A stretch of DNA of 32,101 nt, from contig NZ_JVKV01000107.1 in the NCBI RefSeq assembly GCF_001072375.1, forward strand, positions 1 to 32,101, written 5' to 3'. The notes below the pieces were generated by a model. The model worked only from the letters and a program-made list of their open reading frames with translations, had not been told where the DNA came from and did not search any database. Source of the stretch: Streptococcus pseudopneumoniae. GTDB lineage: Bacteria; Bacillota; Bacilli; Lactobacillales; Streptococcaceae. Shown here in pieces: positions 6,074 to 13,990 of this stretch; positions within the stretch are counted from its first letter, which is position 1, and each line of letters opens with the position of its first letter. A program made the translations under genes and the position numbers.

Positions 6074-6658
6074 ATGAAAAATCGCATTAAGACTCTTAGA
6101 CAAGAGCACGGAAAAACACAAGAACAATTAGCTAACGAAATCGGAGTAAAAAAATTAACAATATCTAGATGGGAAAATGCTGAAAATGTTTCTCTGAAGC
6201 AAGATAAAGCTCAACAATTAGCAGATATATTTGGAGTAAGTGTTTCTTATTTATTAGGCTATGAAGATAATTTTGTTGAATCAGTAAAAGAGCTTAGTCA
6301 AAAAGATGGTTCAGATGAAGCCTTTTTAAAAGCTTTTAGAGCATACTATGAATTAAAAATGGCTGATGGTACTGAAAATCTATTAACTTTAAAAGGGGAA
6401 GATTTTCTAAATAGGTATCGTGAAGAAATTTTAAAAAGCCTCATTCCAAATTTTAATGAGTTAAGCAAACATGACATAGAAAAATACTTATCAGATGATA
6501 AGATTATTAATGAAGCAGAGCAAAAACTTAATGATTTTCTATTTACTCTTGGAACATTAAACCCTCAAGAGGTTCAATTATTGGTAAACTTCATCTTTCT
6601 ATCTGAAGAAGATAAACAGATTGTGTTAAACCTATTAAAATCGTTGTCAGATAAATAA
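6074..6658 (+). CDS. Xre-family repressor (island master repressor)
   Basis: A 194-residue protein with an N-terminal Xre/CI helix-turn-helix: residues 1-62, including TQEQLANEIGVKKLTISRWE and ending in SVSYLLGY. The C-terminal part is helical and acidic. It has no Ser-Lys LexA/CI peptidase motif that I can see, so it is probably not inactivated by RecA-stimulated cleavage. That agrees with the PICI rule that a helper-phage protein lifts repression (as with Stl), though this is not shown here. It is divergent from the Cro-like gene over three operators. GAGG lies 11 bases before the ATG. It is best seen as the lysogeny repressor of the island. Confidence 0.85.
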   Translation: MKNRIKTLRQEHGKTQEQLANEIGVKKLTISRWENAENVSLKQDKAQQLADIFGVSVSYLLGYEDNFVESVKELSQKDGSDEAFLKAFRAYYELKMADGTENLLTLKGEDFLNRYREEILKSLIPNFNELSKHDIEKYLSDDKIINEAEQKLNDFLFTLGTLNPQEVQLLVNFIFLSEEDKQIVLNLLKSLSDK

Positions 6659-6692
6659 CAAATAAAAATATGTATAACAAGGAGTAAGCCCC

Positions 6693-6962
6693 ATGGGATT
6701 TTTTGACACTGTAAAACAAGAAGGTAGTTTTTCTACTGCATCTGGAGCAAATGGACTACACTACGTTGTCCTCCAGGTAACTTTGAAAGAAAAGTTTTTC
6801 GGTACTGGATCAGGAAACCTTACAGAATTAGAAGATGTTATCAATAAACAAGCTTCAAAAGGTTATCGCCTACATACCATCACAACCGCCAATGGTGGAA
6901 GCAAAGGACTAGGCGGTGGTGACCGTATTCAAGCCACAATGGTTTTTGAGAAGATTATCTAA
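6693..6962 (+). CDS. DUF4177 family protein
   Basis: An 89-residue protein. A hydrophobic strand LHYVVLQVTLKEKFF (about 22-36) is followed by ELEDVINKQASKGYRLHTIT, the typical helix-turn-strand of DUF4177, and by a C-terminal strand ATMVFEKI. There are no membrane spans. AAGGAG is well placed before the ATG at 6693. The gene follows the repressor by 34 bases and is probably co-transcribed with it. DUF4177 proteins are common next to repressors of streptococcal phages and islands; their role is unknown. Confidence 0.8.
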   Translation: MGFFDTVKQEGSFSTASGANGLHYVVLQVTLKEKFFGTGSGNLTELEDVINKQASKGYRLHTITTANGGSKGLGGGDRIQATMVFEKII

Positions 6963-7056
6963 ACTCTTTCCTGATATCTAAGCTTTTCTCTGTTTAGATA
7001 ATTAGAATAGTCACCTAACATTTAATAATGAGTTCTCTTCATTTGCTGAAATATAG

Positions 7057-7137
7057 CCAAATTACTTTAGTGAATTACAAGAAGAATACAATGACTATAC
7101 CCTTAAAGTGACAAGTCGGAACAAAGATAAAAATTAA
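7057..7137 (+). pseudogene. Possible gene remnant (C-terminal fragment)
   Basis: A 26-codon open stretch between stops with protein-like composition, reading YFSELQEEYNDYTLKVTSRN near its end, but with no ATG, GTG or TTG start and no ribosome-binding site. It lies in the 260-base gap between the DUF4177 gene and the DUF6978 gene. It is probably the tail of a gene lost when the cargo was exchanged. Low confidence. Confidence 0.25.
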
Positions 7138-7179
7138 AAATATACTTTACTTGCTAAAATAGTAATTCCAGAATTTATT

Positions 7180-7208
7180 TTGTACAACAAGAAAAACATA
7201 AGTATTTA
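7180..7208 (+). promoter_or_regulatory. Possible promoter of the DUF6978-DUF1828 pair
   Basis: TTGTAC (7180-7185), a 17-base spacer and TATTTA (7203-7208). The predicted start is less than ten bases before the ATG at 7223, so either the mRNA has almost no leader or the true promoter lies further upstream. Confidence 0.3.
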
Positions 7209-7222
7209 TAAAGAAAGATAAA

Positions 7223-7687
7223 ATGAATTATTCAAACTTAGATGATGCACAAGTGCAAGAAATTATAAATAGATTAAAACATCCTAAAAATCAGCTAACT
7301 TTTGATCAGATTTACAACACCATTTCCGCAATGTTTGGTAAAATAGAAGTGGACGAGACTATAATTGACGATGATGATATCCAATATATTCTTCATATCT
7401 TTCGAGGTAGATTAAACAATGAACGTTTCAGCATACATCTTCGACTAAAAGATTTTCACGACCACATAGTTAGAGTTGACATTCATCCATCGAACAGACA
7501 CATTAATCCTGATGGAAAAGTTATTATTGGTAGTCATATACATATCTATTCCAATAAACACGACAAGAGAGATTCCATTGCAATACCTTTGAAAGATTCT
7601 AACTTCCCTAATGTAAATCAGATAATAGATGTATTTACGGAATTTATATCATACACAAATATAAGAAAGGAGAAAGATAATGAATAA
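7223..7687 (+). CDS. DUF6978-like protein, cargo pair part 1
   Basis: A 154-residue cytoplasmic protein. I read it as DUF6978-like because of the pattern RLKHPKNQLTFDQIY near the N-terminus and the His-rich strand GSHIHIYSNKHD followed by IAIPL near residue 125. This family assignment is from memory. No catalytic motif is evident. It overlaps the next gene by eight bases; the AAGGAG of that gene lies inside this one, so the two are translated together. Its position between repressor and integrase is where satellites carry accessory genes. AT content is higher than in the core genes. Function is unknown; a defence or superinfection role is a guess from context. Confidence 0.6.
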   Translation: MNYSNLDDAQVQEIINRLKHPKNQLTFDQIYNTISAMFGKIEVDETIIDDDDIQYILHIFRGRLNNERFSIHLRLKDFHDHIVRVDIHPSNRHINPDGKVIIGSHIHIYSNKHDKRDSIAIPLKDSNFPNVNQIIDVFTEFISYTNIRKEKDNE

Positions 7688-8468
7688 GTCCAACACATTG
7701 AAAAAAGTATACTTCGACTGGCTTATGAAAGAGTATCGCTTCGCTGACCTTGACAATCATACTGTTGAAATCAGTACTCCTTTTTTAGATAACGATTTTG
7801 ACCATATCATTCTATATGCTGAATTCTTGAACAATGGTCGAGTTACCTTAACAGATGACGGCTGGACTATCAACAACCTAAAAAGTCACGGCGTAAATTT
7901 AAACGGCCGAACCTTACATAAAAACAATATTCTAAACACAATTGTGAGTAGTCTAGGCACTGAGTTAAATAATAACGAACTTTGTATAACTACTAGCTTG
8001 GAAAAATTTCCTCTAGCTAAACAACGTCTTCTTCAAACAATCATGCAAGTAAATGATATGATTGTATTAAAAGATAAAAATGTAAAGAATATTTTCCATG
8101 ATGAAGTCGAGGAAATTTTAAGAAAAAGAGAAGTATTTTTTACAAGCAGAACTTCGTTTTCTGGTAAAGAAGGAATTACAGTTCAATTTGATTTTACAAT
8201 CCCTACACGGAAAAACGAAAAATTGATTAGAACTATTTCAAATGGTAATGATCTTAACAGAGCAAAATTACTTGCAATGGATACTAGAATTCTCCAAAAT
8301 CATAAACATAATGCAGAATATGTTGCACTTATTGATGACACAAGTCATAAGTTTGAAAAAATGGTAGAAACAAAGGCAATCTTTGAAGAAAATACCAAAG
8401 CAAAAATTTTACTGTTGCCTCATACTAAATTTTTAGAAGAAGAAGATATATTGACAAACTTCGCTTAA
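7680..8468 (+). CDS. DUF1828/DUF1829 protein, cargo pair part 2
   Basis: A 262-residue cytoplasmic protein. The N-terminal part (about 25-115) carries VEISTPFLDNDFDHIILYAE and GRVTLTDDGWTINNLKSHG, characteristic of DUF1828. The C-terminal part (about 135-255) resembles DUF1829 (KREVFFTSRTSFSGKEGITV and a later LLAMDTRILQNHKHNAEYVALID). Neither domain has an established function known to me. It starts at ATG 7680 within the end of the DUF6978-like gene and is followed by a strong terminator at 8591-8620. The two-gene cassette with its own terminator looks like a self-contained cargo module, possibly anti-phage. A toxin-antitoxin-like pair is another option. Confidence 0.7.
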   Translation: MNKSNTLKKVYFDWLMKEYRFADLDNHTVEISTPFLDNDFDHIILYAEFLNNGRVTLTDDGWTINNLKSHGVNLNGRTLHKNNILNTIVSSLGTELNNNELCITTSLEKFPLAKQRLLQTIMQVNDMIVLKDKNVKNIFHDEVEEILRKREVFFTSRTSFSGKEGITVQFDFTIPTRKNEKLIRTISNGNDLNRAKLLAMDTRILQNHKHNAEYVALIDDTSHKFEKMVETKAIFEENTKAKILLLPHTKFLEEEDILTNFA

Positions 8469-8590
8469 ATAGTTTTAAATTCTAAAGTTACTCCAGTCTT
8501 CTTACTTAAAATATCAATTTAAAGTTGACAAATGGCTTCAAATGGATTAAGCTTAATTTAATCTTATGAATGGTTGCAGTAGCGACCTAC

Positions 8591-8620
8591 CAAAAGGAGC
8601 CTCTAACGAAGCTCCTTTTG
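8591..8620 (+). terminator. Terminator after the DUF1828 gene
   Basis: A perfect 10-bp stem CAAAAGGAGC / GCTCCTTTTG with a 10-base loop, followed by TGCTTTGTTT. It is AT-flanked and may work in both directions. Confidence 0.75.
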
Positions 8621-8685
8621 TGCTTTGTTTCGAGCTGTAATCAATGAGCCTTTTTACAAATATTAAAAATTAATAAATACTTTGA

Positions 8686-8822
8686 TTAGGATTTTTCACT
8701 AATTAAGTTTAACGCCTCTACAAGCTCTATATAACCTTGTTTCCTATTCTGGTATATTTTACTATCCGTCCTCTTAAAATCGAAAATAGAGGGGTTCTCG
8801 TAGCTCCTCGCATGGCATAAAC
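8686..8822 (-). pseudogene. Possible C-terminal gene remnant
   Basis: The minus-strand frame reads as a plausible protein tail (IYQNRKQGYIELVEALNLIS) ending at 8686. It has no start codon with a ribosome-binding site, and going backwards it runs into the 29-bp repeat and then into the integrase start region. It is likely the decayed end of an old island gene, sharing the peptide AGKQLEKVL with the repeat copy at 4485. Confidence 0.3.
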
Positions 8823-8851
8823 TCAAAACCTTTTCTAATTGCTTGCCTGCT
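8823..8851 (+). repeat. 29-bp direct repeat, copy 2
   Basis: Identical to 4485-4513 and in the same orientation, 4,338 bases apart. It ends about ten bases before the integrase ribosome-binding site. Confidence 0.9.
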
Positions 8852-8872
8852 GATGGAAAAGGAGTTAAACCC

Positions 8873-10039
8873 ATGAAAATTACACAACACACGAAAAAAG
8901 ACGGATCAACAGTCTACCGCTCTAGTATCTATCTTGGCATTGATTCTGTGACTGGTAAGAAGGTCAAGACGACCATATCAGCCCGAACGAAGAAGGAAAT
9001 AAAAGCAAAGACTATACAAGCCAAAGTAGAGTTTGAAAAAAACGGTTCAACTGTCACAAAAGTAGTTAAAGTTACCACATATCAAGAATTGACGGATCTT
9101 TGGCTAGAAAATTACTCCCATACCGTAAAGCAGAGCACCCTAGTAGGAACAAAAACCAATATAAGAAAGTACCTACTACCAGCTTTTGGAGATTATAAAC
9201 TTGACAGAATAACCCCTGCCATCATTCAACACCAGGTCAACCAATGGGCTAAAGAATACAACCAACTTGGAAAAGGGTATCAACAATACCACCACTTACA
9301 CGCTTTAAATAAGCGTATCATGTCTTATGCCGTCTCATTACAAGTTATTTCTACAAATCCAGCTAGTGATATCATTGTTCCACGGTGCAAGCCAAAAGAA
9401 GAAAAGACATTGAAATATCTTGATGATGAGAATTTAAAAAAATTCTTAGCTTATCTAGATCAGTTACCTAATACTTACAAAAATTTCTATGACACGGTGC
9501 TTTATAAGACGCTTTTAGCTACTGGTTTGCGTATCCGTGAATGTCTAGCCCTGGAATGGTCTGATATTGACTTAAAAAACGGGTCATTAGAAGTTACTAA
9601 AACTCTAACCATGACAAAAGAAATTACAAGCCCTAAGACTAAATCAAGCATAAGAGTAATTGACTTGGATAATAAAACAATGCTTATGCTTCGCCTATAT
9701 AAAAACAGGCAAGCACAATTAGGGAAAGAAATAGGTATGACTTTTGAAAAAGTATTCCCTAATACTTTTGATAATTACAGAGAAGCTGGAGGACTCCGTT
9801 TTAGACTTGAGAAACATTTACAAAGCGCTGGTTGTCCTCGTCTAAGTTTTCATGCTTTTCGCCATACACATGCTAGTATCTTACTAAATGCTGGTATAGG
9901 GTATAAAGAAATTCAAACAAGACTAGGCCATTCTAAAATTTCAATGACTATGGACACATACAGTCATTTATCAAAAGATAGCAAAAAAAGGACTGTTTCC
10001 ATTTTTGAAAAAGTCCTCGAAAATTTAAAAAGTTCCTAA
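8873..10039 (+). CDS. int: Tyrosine-recombinase integrase
   Basis: A 388-residue phage-type integrase that catalyses insertion and excision of the island. It has an N-terminal arm-binding domain (about 1-60), a SAM-like core-binding domain (about 65-165) and a catalytic domain with Arg220 (TGLRIRE), a Lys near 256, His327-x-x-Arg330 (HAFR), His353 (LGHS) and the nucleophile Tyr363 (DTYSHL). All expected catalytic residues are present, so it is probably active. The start is ATG 8873 with GGAG at 8861-8864; the frame extends to a TTG at 8843 but that lies inside the 29-bp repeat and has no ribosome-binding site. It is the rightmost island gene, with the attachment site expected between it and fnr. 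Confidence 0.95.
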   Translation: MKITQHTKKDGSTVYRSSIYLGIDSVTGKKVKTTISARTKKEIKAKTIQAKVEFEKNGSTVTKVVKVTTYQELTDLWLENYSHTVKQSTLVGTKTNIRKYLLPAFGDYKLDRITPAIIQHQVNQWAKEYNQLGKGYQQYHHLHALNKRIMSYAVSLQVISTNPASDIIVPRCKPKEEKTLKYLDDENLKKFLAYLDQLPNTYKNFYDTVLYKTLLATGLRIRECLALEWSDIDLKNGSLEVTKTLTMTKEITSPKTKSSIRVIDLDNKTMLMLRLYKNRQAQLGKEIGMTFEKVFPNTFDNYREAGGLRFRLEKHLQSAGCPRLSFHAFRHTHASILLNAGIGYKEIQTRLGHSKISMTMDTYSHLSKDSKKRTVSIFEKVLENLKSS

Positions 10040-10040
10040 A

Positions 10041-10095
10041 AAAGTCCACAAATTATAATCCCTACTATCCAAGAAATAGCTATATCAGGGACTTT
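10041..10095. other. Probable right junction of the island (att region)
   Basis: The 125 bases between the integrase stop and fnr must contain the right attachment site. Inverted AAAGTCC (10041-10047) and GGACTTT (10089-10095) enclose AT-rich sequence, and CCCT/AGGG (10060-10063, 10087-10090) is an alternative pairing. No matching direct repeat is found at the left edge of the window, so the left end is probably outside it and the core cannot be fixed here. Confidence 0.35.
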
Positions 10096-10125
10096 AAGCA
10101 TTTTATCACAATTTGGTAGAAAATA

Positions 10126-10134
10126 TGATAGAAT
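10126..10134 (+). promoter_or_regulatory. Extended -10 of fnr
   Basis: TGA-TAGAAT with no good -35 box; predicted start near 10141. The island junction lies immediately upstream, so sequence upstream of this box may be island-derived. Confidence 0.45.
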
Positions 10135-10164
10135 AAAATGATAGAAATGAATTAAGGAGAAACC

Positions 10165-11133
10165 ATGTCTGAACTATATGATATCACCATTGTAGGAGGT
10201 GGACCTGTCGGTCTTTTCGCTGCCTTTTATGCTCACCTTCGTCAAGCCAAAGTACAAATCATCGATTCTCTTCCTCAACTAGGTGGTCAACCTGCCATCC
10301 TATATCCTGAAAAACAAATTCTCGATGTTCCAGGTTTTCCAAACCTCACAGGGGAAGAATTGACTAACCGCCTTTTGGAACAACTTGAAGGGTTTGAGAC
10401 GCCTGTTCACCTCAATGAAACTGTTCTTGAGATTGAAAAAGAGAATGATGTTTTTAAGATTACAACTAATAAGGGAAATCATACTTCTAAAACCGTTATT
10501 ATTGCTATGGGAGGAGGTGCTTTCAAACCACGTCCACTCGAATTAGAAGGTGTTGAAGGCTATGACAATATCCACTACCACGTTTCTAATATTCAACAAT
10601 ACGCTGGTCAGAAGATAACCATCCTAGGTGGTGGTGACTCAGCCGTTGACTGGGCTTTAGCTTTTGAAAAGATTGCTCCAACTACACTTGTGCATCGTCG
10701 CGATAACTTCCGTGCTCTTGAGCATAGCGTCCAAGCCTTGCAAGAGTCTTCTGTGACTGTCAAAACACCATTTGTGCCAAGTCAGCTTCTTGGAGATGGA
10801 AAAACTTTAGACAAGCTTGAAATCACAAAAGTTAAATCCGAGGAGGCAGAAAGCATTGAACTCGATCATCTCTTTGTCAACTATGGCTTCAAATCTTCTG
10901 TAGGTAATCTTAAAAAATGGGGACTTGACCTTAACCGTCACAAGATTATCGTCAATAGTAAGCAGGAGTCAAGCCAAGCTGGAATTTACGCTATTGGTGA
11001 CTGCTGCTACTACGAAGGTAAGATTGACTTAATTGCGACAGGTCTTGGGGAAGCACCAACTGCTGTCAACAATGCCATTAACTACATTGACCCAGAACAA
11101 AAAGTTCAACCAAAACACTCTACAAGTCTATAA
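10165..11133 (+). CDS. fnr: Ferredoxin/flavodoxin-NADP reductase, type 2
   Basis: A 322-residue FAD protein of the thioredoxin-reductase-like (YumC) type of ferredoxin-NADP reductase, which moves electrons between NADPH and ferredoxin or flavodoxin in the cytoplasm. The FAD-binding GGGPVG is at 11-16, the NADPH-binding GGGDSA near 155-160 and the C-terminal FAD motif AIGDCCYY about 275. The paired CxxC redox cysteines of true thioredoxin reductase are absent, which separates it from TrxB. AAGGAG precedes the ATG. It ends at a bidirectional terminator shared with whiA. Often annotated in pneumococcus as a thioredoxin reductase. Confidence 0.9.
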   Translation: MSELYDITIVGGGPVGLFAAFYAHLRQAKVQIIDSLPQLGGQPAILYPEKQILDVPGFPNLTGEELTNRLLEQLEGFETPVHLNETVLEIEKENDVFKITTNKGNHTSKTVIIAMGGGAFKPRPLELEGVEGYDNIHYHVSNIQQYAGQKITILGGGDSAVDWALAFEKIAPTTLVHRRDNFRALEHSVQALQESSVTVKTPFVPSQLLGDGKTLDKLEITKVKSEEAESIELDHLFVNYGFKSSVGNLKKWGLDLNRHKIIVNSKQESSQAGIYAIGDCCYYEGKIDLIATGLGEAPTAVNNAINYIDPEQKVQPKHSTSL

Positions 11134-11140
11134 GAAAAGA

Positions 11141-11167
11141 ACCACGAATCATACGATTCGTGGTTTT
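11141..11167. terminator. Bidirectional terminator between fnr and whiA
   Basis: A perfect 10-bp stem ACCACGAATC / GATTCGTGGT with a 4-base loop and T-rich runs on both sides, serving convergent fnr (+) and whiA (-). Confidence 0.85.
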
Positions 11168-12078
11168 TACAGTTCCTCTGCGATTTTGTTAATCTTTCTC
11201 AGTCGATGATTGACACCACTTTTGGTGAGTGGATTTGTCAGACTATCTGCCAGCTTCTGGATAGAATAGTCTGGATGCTGAATACGCAGACGGGCAACTT
11301 CCTGCAAGTCTGCTGGAAGATTATCCAAGCCAATTCTATCTTTGATTTTACTGATATTGTTAATGGTTTTCATACTCGCTGAAACCGTACGAGCAATATT
11401 AGCCGTCTCTGCATTATTGGCACGATTGAGATCATTTCGAGTTTCTCGGAGAATCTTGACACCTTCAAAAGTATCTCGCGCCTGCATAGCTCCTACTAAA
11501 ATCAGGAAATCCATAATATCTTCTGCTCGCTGGAGATAGGTCACTGCACCTTTTTTTCGTTCAATCACCTTGGCATCTAACAAGAACTGCTGCAAGAGCG
11601 AAGCGATCCCTTGGGCATGGTCCAGATAAACTGAACTAATTTCCAGCTGATACTTGCCTGACTCGGGATCTCGAATGCTCCCATTTGCTAAAAATGCACC
11701 ACAAAGATAGGCACGACCTGCTTCTTCATCTTCTAAAATATCCGGATCAATTCCCGTCTCCAGACCAAAGAAAGAATCAGCCAAACGCAAATCCGCTAAA
11801 AGTTCTTGGACTTGTTCATCTGTAAACACAGTATAGACCCGATTTTTACGAAGATTGCTTCTCTGATGATGACGAATCTCCGACTTGATACCATAAAAGT
11901 GCAAGAACGATTCATAGAGATGGCGGGCAAGCTTGGCACTCTCTGTAACAACGGATAAGGTCAAGCCAGAACTAGACAAACCTACGCTTCCAGACATCTT
12001 GATAATGGCTGATAACTCATAGCGACTCAGGTGGTGTTGACCTAGGATTTCTTCTTTTACTGCTACTGTGAAACTCAT
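11167..12078 (-). CDS. whiA: WhiA-family DNA-binding protein
   Basis: A 303-residue protein with an N-terminal LAGLIDADG-like fold (two halves, about 1-210) and a C-terminal helix-turn-helix (about 225-300, ending in [14 protein letters not shown]). In Firmicutes WhiA binds DNA and affects cell division and chromosome segregation. It is the last gene of the rapZ-yvcK-whiA cluster, with a 4-base overlap with yvcK, an order conserved across low-GC Gram-positives. Length is normal. Confidence 0.93.
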   Translation of the reverse strand: MSFTVAVKEEILGQHHLSRYELSAIIKMSGSVGLSSSGLTLSVVTESAKLARHLYESFLHFYGIKSEIRHHQRSNLRKNRVYTVFTDEQVQELLADLRLADSFFGLETGIDPDILEDEEAGRAYLCGAFLANGSIRDPESGKYQLEISSVYLDHAQGIASLLQQFLLDAKVIERKKGAVTYLQRAEDIMDFLILVGAMQARDTFEGVKILRETRNDLNRANNAETANIARTVSASMKTINNISKIKDRIGLDNLPADLQEVARLRIQHPDYSIQKLADSLTNPLTKSGVNHRLRKINKIAEEL

Positions 12079-13052
12079 TTTCTCACCTGTATGATGCGCA
12101 TTAATTCATCAACGATTAAATCCCCATCATGGAAGGCACCACCATTTTCCAAACGTAGGAAGTTGGATGAAATGACACGGGGAACTTGTTGATACAAACC
12201 ATCGAAATCATGCTCAACCTGAACTAGATACTCATCAAAACGGTTGGTGTCCATATAGTCTCTTGGAACCTTCTCGATATTAACAAGCACAGTATCAATA
12301 AATGGTCTACCCAAATGACGATGCAAGACTTCTACGTGATCACTATCTGTAAAATGCTCAGTCTCACCACGTTGGGTCATGATATTGCAAACATAAGCCA
12401 CCTCTGCTTTGGTTTCAAGAAGGGCTTTTCCAATCTCTTCAATGACGATATTCGGCAAAATGGAGGTAAAGAGTGAGCCAGGCCCTAAGACAATCATATC
12501 ACTCTCAAGAATTGTATTGACAACTCGACGGCTAGCCTGCGGTTTTTCATCATTCAGGGTATTGGTAACATAAACATGGTCAATCATGCCTGGATGGTCT
12601 GCAATGTGACTTTCCCCAGCTACTTCTGAACCATCTTTAAAGACTGCATGCAGGGTCAAGGGATGATCACTAGATGGATAAATCTTTCCAGTCGTATGGA
12701 AAAACTTACTCAGTAATTGCATGGCGTTATAGGTCGAGCCCTGCATTTCAGAAAGCCCTGCTATGAGAATATTCCCCAGTGGATGTCCAGCAAAGGCACC
12801 TGCATCTTCAGAGAAGCGGTATTGAAAAACCTTCTCATAGAACTTTGGCATATCTGACATGGCAACAAGCACATTGCGTAAATCCCCAGGTGGTGTCAAC
12901 TGCTGCATATTTTTACGCAGTTCACCTGAAGAACCTCCGTCATCAGCAACAGTTACAATGGCTGCAATGTCAACATCTCTTTCCCGTAAACTTTTTAAAA
13001 TAACAGGGATACCGGTTCCACCACCAATCACCGTAATTTTTGGTTTTCTCAT
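12075..13052 (-). CDS. yvcK: YvcK/GlmR-family protein
   Basis: A 325-residue protein of the YvcK (GlmR, CofD-like) family. The nucleotide-binding glycine-rich GGGTG (10-14), [14 protein letters not shown] and [11 protein letters not shown] are all present. In B. subtilis and pneumococcus it supports cell-wall precursor supply and cell shape, and binds UDP-sugars. It overlaps rapZ and whiA by four bases each, indicating translational coupling. Nothing unusual is seen. Confidence 0.93.
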   Translation of the reverse strand: MRKPKITVIGGGTGIPVILKSLRERDVDIAAIVTVADDGGSSGELRKNMQQLTPPGDLRNVLVAMSDMPKFYEKVFQYRFSEDAGAFAGHPLGNILIAGLSEMQGSTYNAMQLLSKFFHTTGKIYPSSDHPLTLHAVFKDGSEVAGESHIADHPGMIDHVYVTNTLNDEKPQASRRVVNTILESDMIVLGPGSLFTSILPNIVIEEIGKALLETKAEVAYVCNIMTQRGETEHFTDSDHVEVLHRHLGRPFIDTVLVNIEKVPRDYMDTNRFDEYLVQVEHDFDGLYQQVPRVISSNFLRLENGGAFHDGDLIVDELMRIIQVRK

Positions 13053-13939
13053 GAACGGTTTACCGTTTCCTTTCTTCGGTCTTTATCACGATGACTTTCA
13101 TTTACAGGCCAATTTTTAGACAAATCAGTGGCTAGTCGTTTGGCAAATGCAACACTCCGGTGTTGTCCACCTGTACAACCTACTGCAATGGTTAAAACAG
13201 ATTTTCCTTCTTTCTTATAGCCAGGTAGGATTGGTTCAATCAAGGCCAACAAATGGCGGTAGAAATCCTCAGATTCCTCATGATTCATAACATAGTCATA
13301 AACGGCCTGATCTTCACCTGTCTGATTGCGAAGTTCTGGTAGATAATAGGGATTTGGGAGGAAACGAACATCAAATACCAAGTCAGCATCAATAGGAATG
13401 CCATATTTAAACCCGAAAGACATAACCTCAATACGGAAGGACTGAGCCTGTTCTTGATCTGAAAACTGCTCTGCAATGGTCTTACGTAGTTCACGAGGAG
13501 TTAATTCTGTTGTGTCTACCACGTTTTGGCTCATATTTTTCAAGGGTGCCAAGAGTTCGCGTTCCAGCTTAATCCCGTCCAAGATACGACCATCTGCTGC
13601 CAGAGGGTGACTTCTTCTAGTCTCCTTATAGCGTGCCACCAATTCCTTATCTGCTGCATCCAAAAAGAGGATTTTAAAGTCCAAATCATCTTGATTTTCC
13701 AATTCATCTAAGACAGTCTGAATCTCTGAGAAGAAAGAACGACTACGCATATCCACCACTAGGGCCAACTTGTGGTCATCATCCTTGGTCTCAACCAACT
13801 GTAAAAATTTTGGTAAGAGGGCAGGTGGCATATTATCAATGGTAAAATATCCTAAATCTTCAAAGGATTGAATAGCTACAGTTTTTCCTGCACCACTCAT
13901 CCCTGTAACAATCACCAGGTGAAGTTGTTTTTTTGTCAT
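13049..13939 (-). CDS. rapZ: RapZ/YvcJ nucleotide-binding protein
   Basis: A 296-residue P-loop protein with Walker A GMSGAGKT (13-20) and the conserved C-terminal [10 protein letters not shown] (254-263). The family hydrolyses nucleotides. In E. coli RapZ adapts RNase E to GlmZ; in Firmicutes (YvcJ) the role is less clear and is linked to competence and cell-wall metabolism. It is the first gene of the three-gene operon, with AAGGAG upstream, and is separated from ridA by a terminator. Confidence 0.92.
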   Translation of the reverse strand: MTKKQLHLVIVTGMSGAGKTVAIQSFEDLGYFTIDNMPPALLPKFLQLVETKDDDHKLALVVDMRSRSFFSEIQTVLDELENQDDLDFKILFLDAADKELVARYKETRRSHPLAADGRILDGIKLERELLAPLKNMSQNVVDTTELTPRELRKTIAEQFSDQEQAQSFRIEVMSFGFKYGIPIDADLVFDVRFLPNPYYLPELRNQTGEDQAVYDYVMNHEESEDFYRHLLALIEPILPGYKKEGKSVLTIAVGCTGGQHRSVAFAKRLATDLSKNWPVNESHRDKDRRKETVNRS

Positions 13940-13955
13940 CTTTGTCTCCTTATAT

Positions 13956-13983
13956 CAAAAGAAGTTTGGAAGAACCAAACTTC
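13956..13983 (-). terminator. Terminator of ridA
   Basis: A 9-bp perfect stem (13961-13969 with 13975-13983, GAAGTTTGG / CCAAACTTC), loop of five, followed on the minus strand by TTTTG. It separates the clpX-engB-ridA transcript from rapZ. Confidence 0.8.
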
Positions 13984-13990
13984 AACTCGC

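Larger units (their letters stand above)
8469..8872. other. Intergenic region before the integrase
   Basis: About 400 bases. It holds a terminator (8591-8620), a minus-strand frame without a proper start (about 8686-8822) that looks like a decayed C-terminus, the second copy of the 29-bp direct repeat (8823-8851) and the integrase ribosome-binding site (GGAG, 8861-8864). No convincing promoter consensus was found for the integrase. Confidence 0.5.

Noticed and set aside
6975..7000. TATCTAA/TTAGATA hairpin after the DUF4177 gene as terminator
   Set aside because: Weak AT-only stem with a 12-base loop and no T run; not convincing.
8843..8872. Longer integrase start at a TTG
   Set aside because: That TTG lies inside the 29-bp repeat without a ribosome-binding site, whereas ATG 8873 has GGAG at the right distance.
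8686..8892. 68-codon minus-strand frame running into the integrase start
   Set aside because: No ribosome-binding site at its start and it overlaps the integrase gene head. Only its C-terminal part is kept, as a possible remnant.
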